From the NCBI RefSeq assembly GCF_022968395.1, contig NZ_JALJQZ010000004.1, forward strand, positions 115,909-179,908: a DNA stretch of 64,000 nt, written 5' to 3'. Source of the DNA: Affinirhizobium lemnae. Its GTDB lineage: Bacteria > Pseudomonadota > Alphaproteobacteria > Rhizobiales > Rhizobiaceae. The notes below the pieces were generated by a model. The model had not been told where the DNA came from. It ran no database searches and was given only the letters and a program-made list of their open reading frames with translations. Shown one piece after another: positions 27,026 through 36,006 of the stretch (position 1 is the first letter of the stretch; each line of letters begins with the position of its first letter). The translations under genes were made by a program, and so were the position numbers.

Positions 27026-27051
27026 GAACCGGAAGTTTTTGCCTCCGGTTC
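27026..27051 (-). promoter_or_regulatory. Intercistronic hairpin between binding protein and permease genes
   Basis: GAACCGGA and TCCGGTTC form a perfect 8-bp stem with a 10-base loop, 16 bases after the binding-protein stop. In ABC operons such hairpins often protect the upstream message and lower permease expression. A weak terminator is the alternative. Confidence 0.55.
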
Positions 27052-27066
27052 GATCCTTGTAGCATA

Positions 27067-28680
27067 TCAGGCTTCGATCCAGACATATTCCGCCATAGCG
27101 TAGCCCATCTGCCCGCCCAGCGGATTGGGTTCGAGACCTTTCAGCTTGGTCTGCTTGGCGTCCACATTGGAGAGATAGACCGGAATGACTGTGCCAGCCT
27201 CGTTGGCCACCATCGTCTGCATCTCGCCATAGATGGTCTTTCGTTTCGCAGTGTCCAGTTCACCTCGAGCCTCAAGCAGCATGGCATCGAATTTCGCGGA
27301 CTTGTAACGGCTTTCGTTCCACGGCGCATCCGATGCATAAAGCAGCGAGAACAGAATGTCGGGGGTTGGTCGTGGATTGATATTGCCGAAGTGAACCGGG
27401 GCTTTGAGCCAGTAGTTGGACCAGTATCCGTCCGAGGGAACACGCTGGATATCGAATGTCATGCCGATCTTGCTGCCAGCCTGTTGCAGGACGGTGGCCA
27501 TTTCGACCGATGCCGTGGCGGCATCAGATGCCACGACAGGAATAGTCTGTCCAATGAGGCCACCTTTCTTGAAGTGGAATTTTGCCTTTTCCGGGTCAAA
27601 GGCGCGAGGCTTCAGATCCGCGTTATGGTATATGTTCATTGCCGATATCGGTTGGTCATTGGCAATCTCCGCCAAGCCCCGCATAACCGACTTCTGGATC
27701 AGCGCGCGATCGAAGAGCGATTTGACGCCTTCAATCAGGTCCATCTTGCTGCCGGGCTCCATGTCCATGCGGAAATTCAGATTGGTGTAGTTGCCTGAGG
27801 TCGATTTTACCACCTCGACACCCTTTGCGTTTTCCAGCAGGCGCATAGACTGCGGCTTGATCGAAGCGCCGACATGAATATCACCCGAGAGCACTGCGTT
27901 GACGCGGGCCATATCGTCGGAGATCGCGAAGTATTCGAAGCTGTCGACATGGGCGCCGCCGGGCTTGAAATAGTTTTCATTGCGGCTCATCAGCGAGCGG
28001 ACGCCCGGTTCGAAGCGTTCCAGTTTGAAGGCGCCAGTGCCGATCCCCTTGCTGAAATCGGTGGTCCCATCCTGCACGATCATGAAATGATGCATGGCCA
28101 GGATGGTCGGCAGGTCCGCATTCGGTGCGGAAAGTGTGATCTCGACGGTCAGCGGGTCGAGGGACTTGATCTGCTCCATCTGTTTGGCAATCGCGTTAAC
28201 TTTGGAGCCGGTCGCCTCGTCGAGGTGACGCTTTAAGGAGTATACAACATCGGCCGAAGTCAACGACTTGCCGTCATGGAAGGTCACGCCCGACTTTAGC
28301 TTGACGATCCAGACCTTGGCGTCCTTGCTTTCGATGCTGTCGGCAAGCTCCATTTGCAGCGTTCCACCGTTGGCGAGGAAGGTCAATCGGTTGTAAAGAG
28401 CGCAACAGCGAACATAGTCTGTTGAAAGCGAGGCCTTGGCCGGATCAAGCGTGTCCGATGTCGATGATGACCAGCCGGCGGCCTTGAAGTGACCGCCCTT
28501 TACCGGCGTTGCGGCGATGGCAGAAGTTGCCCGTGCAAAGAGCGAGCCGCCTGCGGCAAGCCCGATGCCGCCGGCAAGAAACATGAGAAGCATGTCTCGG
28601 CGTGTCGCGCCAAGACGAATTGCATTTTCGACCATCGCGTCGTCGGCGTCGGTCCAATTGGTGATTTCGTTGTTGCTCAT
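27067..28680 (-). CDS. ABC transporter substrate-binding protein, family 5, Tat signal
   Basis: The 537-residue protein belongs to the SBP_bac_5 group (dipeptide, oligopeptide, opine and similar ligands). The N-terminus has a twin-arginine type signal: ATRRDMLLMFLAGGIGLAAG then ATSAIAATP. Core motifs are WSSSTSDTLDPAK, VWIVKLKSGVTFHDGKSLTSADVVYSL and, near the end, DTAKRKTIYGEMQTMVANEAGTVIPV. The Tat signal suggests export in folded form. The ligand is unknown; linkage to an aminotransferase and hydroxyacid dehydrogenase suggests an amino compound. The ribosome site AGGGGAA precedes ATG. Confidence 0.93.
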   Translation of the reverse strand: MSNNEITNWTDADDAMVENAIRLGATRRDMLLMFLAGGIGLAAGGSLFARATSAIAATPVKGGHFKAAGWSSSTSDTLDPAKASLSTDYVRCCALYNRLTFLANGGTLQMELADSIESKDAKVWIVKLKSGVTFHDGKSLTSADVVYSLKRHLDEATGSKVNAIAKQMEQIKSLDPLTVEITLSAPNADLPTILAMHHFMIVQDGTTDFSKGIGTGAFKLERFEPGVRSLMSRNENYFKPGGAHVDSFEYFAISDDMARVNAVLSGDIHVGASIKPQSMRLLENAKGVEVVKSTSGNYTNLNFRMDMEPGSKMDLIEGVKSLFDRALIQKSVMRGLAEIANDQPISAMNIYHNADLKPRAFDPEKAKFHFKKGGLIGQTIPVVASDAATASVEMATVLQQAGSKIGMTFDIQRVPSDGYWSNYWLKAPVHFGNINPRPTPDILFSLLYASDAPWNESRYKSAKFDAMLLEARGELDTAKRKTIYGEMQTMVANEAGTVIPVYLSNVDAKQTKLKGLEPNPLGGQMGYAMAEYVWIEA

Positions 28681-28940
28681 CGTGATTCCCCTTTTATTTG
28701 AGCTTGCTTAGTTTTGATCATTGGCAAGCGGCCACGGCTTGGGAGGATCGCAGTCGCTACCAACAGCATTTTCTATCGGGGCTCCCGTCCCGACATCTCA
28801 GCGGTTAGAGCCCTTGATGCGCTTTTGCAGGAGGTATCTTTCGAGACGTAGTGTGCGTCCCTTTGCTGCCGCGAATGCTCCGAATATCCGCTCTGTGCGG
28901 CATAAAATGCCGTTTTTGACGCGTGTCTGGGATACAGACA

Positions 28941-29855
28941 TCAATAGCCCCTCGTGCGATCAACCAGCCCAGGTATCGGAAGACCCGCTTTGTGCGCCCG
29001 GATGCCGGCGATCACATGTCGTGCTCCATCGTCTGCTCGGGTCTGGCAGGCGATGTGCGGTGTCAGCACGATCTGCTGATGGTTCCAGAAAGGATGCTCG
29101 GCCGGTAGGGGTTCTGGCTCCGTCACGTCTAGCCACGCGTTTGAGAGCTGGCCGCTGGCCAGCGCCTCTAGCAGCGCATTGTGATCGAGCTGGCGACCGC
29201 GCCCGGCGTGAACCAGAGCCGCGCCTGGCGGCAGCTTAGAGAAGAGCCCAGCATCGAGAATACCAGCAGTATCTGGCGTGAGCGGCAGCAGGCAGATCAG
29301 AATGTCCGTGCGGGAGAGGAAGGTGGAGAGGTCCGTAAAGGTTTCCACGCCAGGGATCTGTCGGGCGCTGCGGCTCCATCCGGCCAGCGGAAAGCCGAAG
29401 GGTGTCAAAGCCTGCAGCACCGCTTTTCCGAGTTGACCGAGACCCATGATGCCCACTCGTCTTTCGCGCGCGGGAACGTTGCGTCCCGGTTGCCAGAGGC
29501 TTGAGGGCCGCTGATGGATGTAGCGTGGCAAGTCACGGTGAAGGGCAAGTACCGCGAGCGTAACGTATTCCTGCATCTGCTCGGCCAGTCCAGGCTCCAG
29601 CATCCGTACAACGTCGACTTTCCGCGGGAGGGCCGCGAGGTCGAGCTGGTCGACGCCTGCGCCGACCGAGAATAGCAGCTTCAGATTAGGGTAGCGGCTC
29701 GCGACATCCGGCGGGGCGGTCCAGGCAACGAGATATTCTATTGCCGCGGGGTCCGGAGCCGTGTCTCGGTGGAAGGGCAGGTCTGGCAGTTCGGTGGCGA
29801 AATGCGCGGCAAAGACTTCGCCACGCTGCGCCTCTGAGGTGTAAAGTACAGCCAT
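28941..29855 (-). CDS. 2-hydroxyacid dehydrogenase, GhrA type (glyoxylate/hydroxypyruvate reductase)
   Basis: The 304-residue protein has the D-isomer-specific 2-hydroxyacid dehydrogenase layout. The NAD(P) site is VGIMGLGQLGKAVLQALTPFG, followed by GWSRSARQIPGVETF; the catalytic set is Arg in GRGRQLDHNALLEAL, Glu in DVTEPEPLPAEHPFW and His in VLTPHIACQT. It would interconvert a 2-keto acid and the hydroxy acid. It starts three bases after the aminotransferase stop, so it may reduce that enzyme's keto product or glyoxylate co-product. Confidence 0.9.
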   Translation of the reverse strand: MAVLYTSEAQRGEVFAAHFATELPDLPFHRDTAPDPAAIEYLVAWTAPPDVASRYPNLKLLFSVGAGVDQLDLAALPRKVDVVRMLEPGLAEQMQEYVTLAVLALHRDLPRYIHQRPSSLWQPGRNVPARERRVGIMGLGQLGKAVLQALTPFGFPLAGWSRSARQIPGVETFTDLSTFLSRTDILICLLPLTPDTAGILDAGLFSKLPPGAALVHAGRGRQLDHNALLEALASGQLSNAWLDVTEPEPLPAEHPFWNHQQIVLTPHIACQTRADDGARHVIAGIRAHKAGLPIPGLVDRTRGY

Positions 29856-29858
29856 GTC

Positions 29859-31235
29859 TCAAGCCATCGCTGCCCGGACATCCGGGTCCGCCAAGGTCTG
29901 GTCCAAGGTCTTGCGGGTGCGCTCAATGATTTCGGCGATGTCATCCTCGGTGCAGCAGAGCGGAGGGGCGTAACCAACCACACCTTGCATAAAGGCACGA
30001 ATGACCAGGCCGTTGTCCCAGGCCCGGTCGAAAATGCGAGTGGAAGCCTTGGCGCTCGCCGGCAGTGGAGTCTTTCGTTCCTTGTCGGTGACCAGTTCCA
30101 GCGCGGCCAGCATACCGCGACCGCGCACGTTGCCGACCAGCGGATGGTCTGCCAGCGAGGCAAGCCCCTGCTGGAGCAAGGCCCCGACCTTGCGTCCGTT
30201 GTCGAACAGGCCATTTTCGTAGAGGTCGAGGACTGCCAAGCCGATAGCAGCGCTGACAGGATGGGCGGAATAGGTGAAGCCGTGGCCGATGGCGGCAGGG
30301 CCGGCTGCATCGGCCATCACCTGGTACATATGGTCCGACAGGAATAAAGCACCCATCGGTACATAACCTGAGGTCAGACCTTTTGCGGTGGTCATCATAT
30401 CGGGGACGATGTCTTCTTCCAGGCATGCAAAAATGGGACCGGTGCGTCCAAAGCCGGTGATGACCTCGTCTGCAATGAAGAGAATGTCCATGGCCTTGCA
30501 GGCCTCACGCATGGCCTTGACCCAGCCTGTCGGCGGTACGATGACGCCGCCTGATCCCTGGATCGGCTCAAGATAGAAGGCTGCCACCTTGTCTGCGCCG
30601 CCCAGCGCCTCGACCTTGGCCGTGAGGGCAGCCAGCGAGGCGGCTATGATCGCCTCCGGACGGTCGCCCGCCGGATTGCGATAGCTGTAATGCGAGGGGA
30701 TCTTGTGCTGCCAAGTATAGGGAACGCCGAATCCGGTATGGAAGGCAGGCAGGGCAGTGAGGCCCGAACCCACTGTCGTGGATCCATGATAGCCCTGCTC
30801 GACAGAGAGGAAGTGTTCCTTCTGCGGCTGACCCTTGGCCTGCCAGTAGTAGCGCACGAAGCGGACAGTGGTATCGATTGCATCCGAACCGCCGAGCGTG
30901 AAGAACACATGAGTCAAATCGCCCGGGGCATGTTCGGCTAGGCGCGAAGCCAGCCGGATGGCGGGTTCCGAGCCCAGGCCGAAATAACCGGTCGCATAGG
31001 GCAGTTCCCGCAGCTGCTTCGTTGCAGCTTCGATGATGCTCTCGTGTCCATAACCCGCATTGACGCACCAAAGACCGGCAAAGCCGTCGAGCAGCGTACG
31101 GCCGCTCGCATCGGTCACGGTTGCCCCCTTTGCAGATTTCAAAACGCGGACCCCGGCCGCTTCATGGCCCCGCCAGCTGGCGACAGGATGGATGAGGTGG
31201 GCACGGTCGAGTTCGACCAGCGAATTCGCAAGCAT
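29859..31235 (-). CDS. Class III (omega) aminotransferase, PLP-dependent
   Basis: The 458-residue protein belongs to the omega-aminotransferase group. The PLP Lys lies in MMTTAKGLTSGYVPMGAL, preceded by the Asp of LFIADEVITGFGRTG. FTLGGSDAIDTTVRFVRYYWQAKGQPQKE and HGSTTVGSGLT bind phosphate. Relatives use putrescine, beta-alanine, taurine or aromatic amines with pyruvate or 2-oxoglutarate. It follows the GNAT gene by 48 bases and precedes the hydroxyacid dehydrogenase by three. Its substrate is probably the compound imported by the downstream ABC system. Confidence 0.93.
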   Translation of the reverse strand: MLANSLVELDRAHLIHPVASWRGHEAAGVRVLKSAKGATVTDASGRTLLDGFAGLWCVNAGYGHESIIEAATKQLRELPYATGYFGLGSEPAIRLASRLAEHAPGDLTHVFFTLGGSDAIDTTVRFVRYYWQAKGQPQKEHFLSVEQGYHGSTTVGSGLTALPAFHTGFGVPYTWQHKIPSHYSYRNPAGDRPEAIIAASLAALTAKVEALGGADKVAAFYLEPIQGSGGVIVPPTGWVKAMREACKAMDILFIADEVITGFGRTGPIFACLEEDIVPDMMTTAKGLTSGYVPMGALFLSDHMYQVMADAAGPAAIGHGFTYSAHPVSAAIGLAVLDLYENGLFDNGRKVGALLQQGLASLADHPLVGNVRGRGMLAALELVTDKERKTPLPASAKASTRIFDRAWDNGLVIRAFMQGVVGYAPPLCCTEDDIAEIIERTRKTLDQTLADPDVRAAMA

Positions 31236-31283
31236 GGAAGGTCCTTTCTTACCAGGCCGACATTTTGTCGGGGCGGCATGGGT

Positions 31284-32138
31284 TCAGCCGAGCGCCTGCG
31301 CGGCAAGTGCAAATGTTTGGTAGCTTCCGGCCGACCTGTTCTGTGTCGGTCCGAGCCGCATCGCGATACCGCCGCCGACATGGATCAAGCCCCGTTCTGC
31401 AAGCCATGGGGCAAGGCCAGTCGTTGCGCCGGTATCGACGCGCAGGAAGCGTCCAGCACTCTCGGCGAGGATATGGGACAGCAGACGGCGCGCCTGGTCC
31501 GTGTTTCGGGCGATGACAGGGCCGGCGACTTCACCAAAGCCGAAGGCACGCACCGAAGCATAGGCTGTGATCGCGCGGTTTTCTCGGATAACAATGATCC
31601 GGCCGAGTTTGACGAGTTCGCCGATGAGTCTTGTTCGATCCATTCCGGTTGCTGCCTCATCAAGCTTTGCCAGCATCGTCACGTCATACTCGCACGCTAT
31701 CCCCAGGTCTCCATCGTCGCAAAGTTCTGTAGTCCCTGTAGGGACTAAAGCGGTGCCCTGTAGTTGAAGGATCTCACCGACTGCCCGGAAGCCTAGCTTT
31801 TCGTAAAGCGGCAAGCCCTCACGGGTCGCCACGAGCCGCCACTCTCTGGGATGCAGAAGGCTCATGACGTTCGTCATCATCTTTCGTCCAAGACCTTTGC
31901 CGCGCATGCGCCCATCGACGATGATCATGTTGATTGTCGCGGTATCCCCAAAGGGCGTGGCAAGCGCGGTCGCGACAACATCGCCATTCTCTACGGCAAC
32001 TATGCCTTTAGACAGGGTCAGGAAGAGTTTCCAGTCCTCGGCCCTGTGAGGCCATTTCTCTGCCTGCGACAGTTGCAGGGCTCCGGCGAGATGCCGGGGC
32101 TCCATCGGCTGAATGGTGAAGGTGTCATCGGTCAACAT
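31284..32138 (-). CDS. Double-GNAT N-acetyltransferase-like protein (paralogue of 20561-21424)
   Basis: The protein has 284 residues from MLTDDTFTIQPMEPRHLAGA. The open frame continues to 32279, but alignment with its paralogue places the start here. The N-terminal GNAT domain has KWPHRAEDWKLF, VDGRMRGKGLGRKMM (acetyl-CoA loop) and LVATREGLPLYEKLGF. The second half (EVAGPVIARNTDQARRLLSHIL) mirrors the paralogue's and ends QTFALAAQALG. It is the first gene of the aminotransferase-ABC operon, suggesting that it modifies the transported amine or an intermediate. Confidence 0.82.
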   Translation of the reverse strand: MLTDDTFTIQPMEPRHLAGALQLSQAEKWPHRAEDWKLFLTLSKGIVAVENGDVVATALATPFGDTATINMIIVDGRMRGKGLGRKMMTNVMSLLHPREWRLVATREGLPLYEKLGFRAVGEILQLQGTALVPTGTTELCDDGDLGIACEYDVTMLAKLDEAATGMDRTRLIGELVKLGRIIVIRENRAITAYASVRAFGFGEVAGPVIARNTDQARRLLSHILAESAGRFLRVDTGATTGLAPWLAERGLIHVGGGIAMRLGPTQNRSAGSYQTFALAAQALG

Positions 32139-32479
32139 GTGAACCTGCGCTGGAGAAGGGCTGATGTCTCCAATATTAAGTCCGGGATCAGCAAAGATGC
32201 CGCGCTTGGCCTTTGTGCTGGCGGTATCTTTGGCTGTTCGGATACCACCTGAAAGCATGATCTGCCAGAATGATGGCAAGGCGGGGCCAGTTGAGGGACC
32301 GGTGCCTTGTGAAGGCGCAATAAGTTGCCGAGATGGCTGCCGGATACGGCTGAATATGCTTCTGGATGGGGTGAATGCGGCGGTGGCTTTCCCCTCGGCC
32401 GGATAGGATTAAGTCAAGGGCCCGGTTCGGGCTTCAATTGCACCTCCCGCCATCCGGCGGCTACATCACGGGGATAAAG
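32139..32479. promoter_or_regulatory. Divergent promoter region between GNAT operon and HAD gene
   Basis: No gene is supported in these 341 bases, although the minus frame stays open for part of it. It contains an inverted repeat of GGTATC half-sites at 32221-32248 and must carry promoters for two divergent operons. Confidence 0.5.
32221..32248. promoter_or_regulatory. Inverted repeat GCGGTATC-N12-GATACCAC
   Basis: The 8-bp arms pair with one mismatch across a 12-base spacer. The half-site is the same as in the catB upstream repeat but turned inside out. It is a candidate operator for the divergent units. Confidence 0.4.
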
Positions 32480-33145
32480 ATGACCTTCCGTCCAAAATAC
32501 GTGACCTTCGATTGTTATGGCACTCTCATTAACTTCGACATGGCTGGTGCCGCGCGGCGCATTTATGGCGACATTCTGGACGAAGCGCAGATGACCGTAT
32601 TCATCCGTGACTTCGCCGCCTATAGGCTTGATGAGGTACTGGGGGCATGGAAGCCTTACGCGGATGTAGTGCACAATGCCCTGAAGCGCAGCTGCAAGCG
32701 TAACGGCGTGGTGTTTCGCGAAGAAGATGCACTGCGTGTCTATCATGAGGTGCCGACCTGGGGTCCCCATCCGGACGTTCCGGAAGGTCTTGCCAGACTT
32801 GCCAAGGAGATCCCGCTCGTCATCCTCTCCAACGCAATGAACAGTCAGATCATGTCGAATGTGGAGAAACTCGGCGCGCCCTTCCACAAAGTCATCACGG
32901 CGGAAGATGCCGGCAGCTACAAGCCGCAGATGAACGGCTTTGAATACATGTTCGATATACTTGGCTGCGGGCCGCAAGACGTGACCCATGTGTCGTCCTC
33001 GTTCCGCTACGATCTGATGACGGCTTACGATCTCGGGATCAAGTCTAAGGTTTGGGTCAACCGCCGTCACGAGCCGGCCAATCCATTCTACGAATACACC
33101 GAGATCAAGGACATCGGCGGCTTGCCCGGCGTATTCGGCATCTGA
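32480..33145 (+). CDS. HAD-superfamily hydrolase, haloacid dehalogenase type II
   Basis: The protein has 221 residues from MTFRPKYVTFDCYGTLINF, where GGGG precedes ATG 32480. HAD motifs are the nucleophile Asp in FDCYGTL, Ser in VILSNAMNSQI, Lys in AGSYKPQMNGFEYM and the second acidic motif region SSSFRYDL (dehalogenases have S.x.x.D here). The cap domain is short, as in L-2-haloacid dehalogenases. True dehalogenation is not certain, since many such proteins are phosphatases. It is the first gene of a pair with a PuuB-like oxidase, 39 bases apart. Confidence 0.85.
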   Translation: MTFRPKYVTFDCYGTLINFDMAGAARRIYGDILDEAQMTVFIRDFAAYRLDEVLGAWKPYADVVHNALKRSCKRNGVVFREEDALRVYHEVPTWGPHPDVPEGLARLAKEIPLVILSNAMNSQIMSNVEKLGAPFHKVITAEDAGSYKPQMNGFEYMFDILGCGPQDVTHVSSSFRYDLMTAYDLGIKSKVWVNRRHEPANPFYEYTEIKDIGGLPGVFGI

Positions 33146-33184
33146 GATCCGGCGAGGAGCCGCACAAGCTTCAGGAACTGACCC

Positions 33185-34462
33185 ATGAAATTTGCATCTT
33201 ATTGGCAGGATACGGCGCCTGCCTTCACCGGCGGCGCAATTGCTGTACCTTCAGGGGTCTATGACGTTGCTGTGATCGGGGCTGGGTTTACGGGGCTCGG
33301 CGCCGCGCGGCGTCTGGCAAAGGAAGGTCGCCGGGTGATTGTGCTAGAGGCTGAAACCGTCGGCTTTGGCGCCTCGGGGCGTAATGGTGGCCATCTCAAT
33401 AACGGCGTAGCCCACAGCTTCACCGGTGCCATCGCTACCTATGGGGTGGAGACGGCCAAGGCCATGTACAAGGCTTTCGATGACGGTATCGACACCATAG
33501 AGCGGATCATTGCGGAGGAGGGGATCGATTGTAGTTTTCGCCGGGCCGGTAAGCTGAAGCTGGCCTCCAAGCAGCAGCACTACGAGGGCCTTGCCCGCAA
33601 TCTCGACGCGATCAACCGCACGGTCGATCCCGACACCGCAATGCTCACGAGAGCAGAGCTTGCCGGGGAAATCGGTTCCGACATCTTCCACGGCGCCATG
33701 CTGCAAAAGAAGAGCGCGATGATGCATATGGGCCGTTTCGTTGTGGCACTGGCGGAAGCGGCAGCCCGGCACGGAGCCCACATCCATGAGAAAACGCCCG
33801 TGACCGGTCGGCGCCAGATGGCCGCTGGGCATGAGTTGGAAACGCCTAAGGGCATCGTGCAGGCGAGGAAGGTGGTGCTGGCGACCGGTGCATATACGCC
33901 CAAGACGTTTAGCTTCTTCCGTCGCCGCATCGTGCCCGTCGGCAGCTTCCTGCTCGCTACCCGTCCTCTGACGGATACGGAAGTGCAGTCGGTCATGCCG
34001 GGCAACCGCACCTGTGTTACATCGCTGAATGTAGGCAATTACTTCCGCCTGGCACCCGACAACCGCCTGATCTTTGGCGGTCGTGCGCGGTTTGCCGCGA
34101 CCTCGAACCAGACCTCGGACGAAAAGAGCAGCCGCATCCTCAAGGATGCACTCAAGGGCATCTTTCCTCAGCTGGGGGATATCGCAGTAGACTATTGCTG
34201 GGGTGGTCTGGTCGATATGACAAAAGACCGTTTCCCGCGCGCAGGTGAAGCGGACGGCGTGCATTTCGCCATGGGCTATTCCGGCCACGGAGCACAAATC
34301 GCCACCCATATGGGCGAAATCCTTGCCGATCAGCTGCTCGGCCTCACTCGGAGCAATCCCTGGGCCGATCTCCCCTGGCCCGCTATCCCCGGCCATCTTG
34401 GCCAGCCGTGGTTCCTGCCGCTGGTTGGCGCCTACTACAAGTTCAAGGATCGGATCGGATAA
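33185..34462 (+). CDS. FAD-dependent oxidase, gamma-glutamylputrescine oxidase-like
   Basis: The protein has 425 residues. YDVAVIGAGFTGLGAARRLAKEG at about 27-49 is the FAD motif, followed by VGFGASGRNGGHLNNG, the pattern of PuuB/OrdL-type DAO enzymes. The C-terminus has DYCWGGLVDMTKDRFPRAG and GYSGHGAQIATHMGEIL, both diagnostic. It would oxidise a primary or glutamylated amine to an aldehyde, releasing ammonia and H2O2. The convergent operon encodes two aldehyde dehydrogenases that could take the aldehyde onward. Confidence 0.9.
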   Translation: MKFASYWQDTAPAFTGGAIAVPSGVYDVAVIGAGFTGLGAARRLAKEGRRVIVLEAETVGFGASGRNGGHLNNGVAHSFTGAIATYGVETAKAMYKAFDDGIDTIERIIAEEGIDCSFRRAGKLKLASKQQHYEGLARNLDAINRTVDPDTAMLTRAELAGEIGSDIFHGAMLQKKSAMMHMGRFVVALAEAAARHGAHIHEKTPVTGRRQMAAGHELETPKGIVQARKVVLATGAYTPKTFSFFRRRIVPVGSFLLATRPLTDTEVQSVMPGNRTCVTSLNVGNYFRLAPDNRLIFGGRARFAATSNQTSDEKSSRILKDALKGIFPQLGDIAVDYCWGGLVDMTKDRFPRAGEADGVHFAMGYSGHGAQIATHMGEILADQLLGLTRSNPWADLPWPAIPGHLGQPWFLPLVGAYYKFKDRIG

Positions 34463-34492
34463 ACAGCCCCGATCAAATCAGGTATGGAAATT

Positions 34493-34513
34493 GGGCGGGC
34501 AGCGAACCCGCCC
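34493..34513. terminator. Bidirectional hairpin between convergent genes
   Basis: GGGCGGG and CCCGCCC form a perfect 7-bp stem with a 7-base loop between convergent stops at 34462 and 34521. T-runs are weak on both sides. Confidence 0.7.
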
Positions 34514-34520
34514 ATTCGTT

Positions 34521-35996
34521 TCAAAGGCCACCGATGTGGAAGGCCTTGGTTTCCAGATATTCTTCGATCCCTTCTCGTGCGCCCTCGCGGCCAAGGCCGG
34601 ATTGCTTAACACCGCCAAAAGGGGAAACGGCCATGGAAATGGCACCGGTATTGAGACCGACCATACCCGATTCCAAGGCTTCGCCTACACGCCAGGCGCG
34701 AGCCATGTCGCGAGTATAGAAATAGGCGGCAAGGCCGAAGGGGGTGTCGTTGGCGATATTCACCGCTTCCTCCTCCGTCTCGAAGCGGAAGAGGGGGGCT
34801 ACGGGGCCAAAGGTTTCCTCGGATGCCAGCTGCATCTCCGTGGTGCAACCGGTGAGCACCAGCGGAGCGGCAAACCGGCTCCCTTCAGGTGTCTCGGCGC
34901 TGGCCGCGATTGTCGCACCCTTGGCGAGCGCATCCGTCACGTGGCGGTTGATCTTCTCCACTGCCGCGCTGTTGATCATCGGCCCGATGACCACTCCACT
35001 CTCCAGACCGGAGCCAACTTTCATCGCGGAGACCCGCTCAGATAGCTTCGCGGCAAAGGCGTCATAGATACCCGACTGTACGAGAATACGATTGGAGCAG
35101 ACGCAAGTCTGGCCGCCATTTCGGAACTTCGAGGCAATGGCGCCTTCAACGGCAGCATCCAGATCCGCGTCGTCGAAGACAATGAAAGGCGCGTTTCCGC
35201 CCAGTTCTAGGCTGAGGCGCTTCACCGTCGGAGCGCACTGCGCCATCAGCAAGGAGCCGACGCGTGTGGAACCTGTAAAGGACAGCTTACGCACGATCGG
35301 GTTGGCGGTGAGTTCGGCTCCGATCTCAGCTGGCAAGCCAGTGACAATGTTGATGACGCCCGCCGGAATGCCAGCGCGCTCGGCCAGCACCGCGAGCGCC
35401 AGCGCCGAATAGGGGGTGAAGTCGGATGGCTTGATCACCACGGTGCAGCCTGCGGCCAGTGCTGGAGCCACTTTGCGGGTGATCATTGCATTGGGGAAAT
35501 TCCATGGCGTGATGATCGCCGAAACTCCCACCGGCTCCTTGAGGGCCAGGATCTTTCGATCAGTGCTCGGCGAGGGGATGATACCGCCCTCTATGCGTCG
35601 TGCTTCCTCGGCAAACCATTTCACGAAGGATGCGCCGTAGATGATTTCGCCACGTGCCTCGGTCAGCGGCTTGCCCTGCTCCAGCGTCAGGATGAGCGCA
35701 AGATCCTCCGTATGCGTCTCCATCATGGTGAACCAGCGCTCAAGCTTAGCTGCCCGTTCGGCATTCGGCACCTGGCGCCAGCTGCGGAATGCAGCCTCTG
35801 CGGCTTCTATTGCGCGGCGGGTGTCTTCAGCTGACATATCCGGGACCATGCCGATGGTCTGGCTGGTGGCAGGATCGGTGACCTCGATGGTTTTGCCAGT
35901 CGAAGCGTCACACCAGACGCCGCCGATCACGCTCTGTTGGCGGAACAGGTCCGAATCCTTGAGGCCGGCCAGAAGGTCAGAGATTGCATTCGTCAT
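34521..35996 (-). CDS. Aldehyde dehydrogenase, succinate-semialdehyde dehydrogenase (GabD) type
   Basis: The protein has 491 residues from MTNAISDLLAGLKDSDLFRQ; the frame is open 16 codons further but those residues lie in the gap behind the upstream gene. GabD-like features are ITPWNFPNAMITRKVAPALAAG, LELGGNAPFIVFDDADLD (general-base Glu) and FRNGGQTCVCSNRI (catalytic Cys), then GREGAREGIEEYLETKAFHIGG at the end. It oxidises a semialdehyde such as succinate or glutarate semialdehyde. It is third in an operon with a TtuC-like enzyme and another ALDH. Confidence 0.92.
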   Translation of the reverse strand: MTNAISDLLAGLKDSDLFRQQSVIGGVWCDASTGKTIEVTDPATSQTIGMVPDMSAEDTRRAIEAAEAAFRSWRQVPNAERAAKLERWFTMMETHTEDLALILTLEQGKPLTEARGEIIYGASFVKWFAEEARRIEGGIIPSPSTDRKILALKEPVGVSAIITPWNFPNAMITRKVAPALAAGCTVVIKPSDFTPYSALALAVLAERAGIPAGVINIVTGLPAEIGAELTANPIVRKLSFTGSTRVGSLLMAQCAPTVKRLSLELGGNAPFIVFDDADLDAAVEGAIASKFRNGGQTCVCSNRILVQSGIYDAFAAKLSERVSAMKVGSGLESGVVIGPMINSAAVEKINRHVTDALAKGATIAASAETPEGSRFAAPLVLTGCTTEMQLASEETFGPVAPLFRFETEEEAVNIANDTPFGLAAYFYTRDMARAWRVGEALESGMVGLNTGAISMAVSPFGGVKQSGLGREGAREGIEEYLETKAFHIGGL

Positions 35997-36006
35997 TATC
36001 TTGTCC

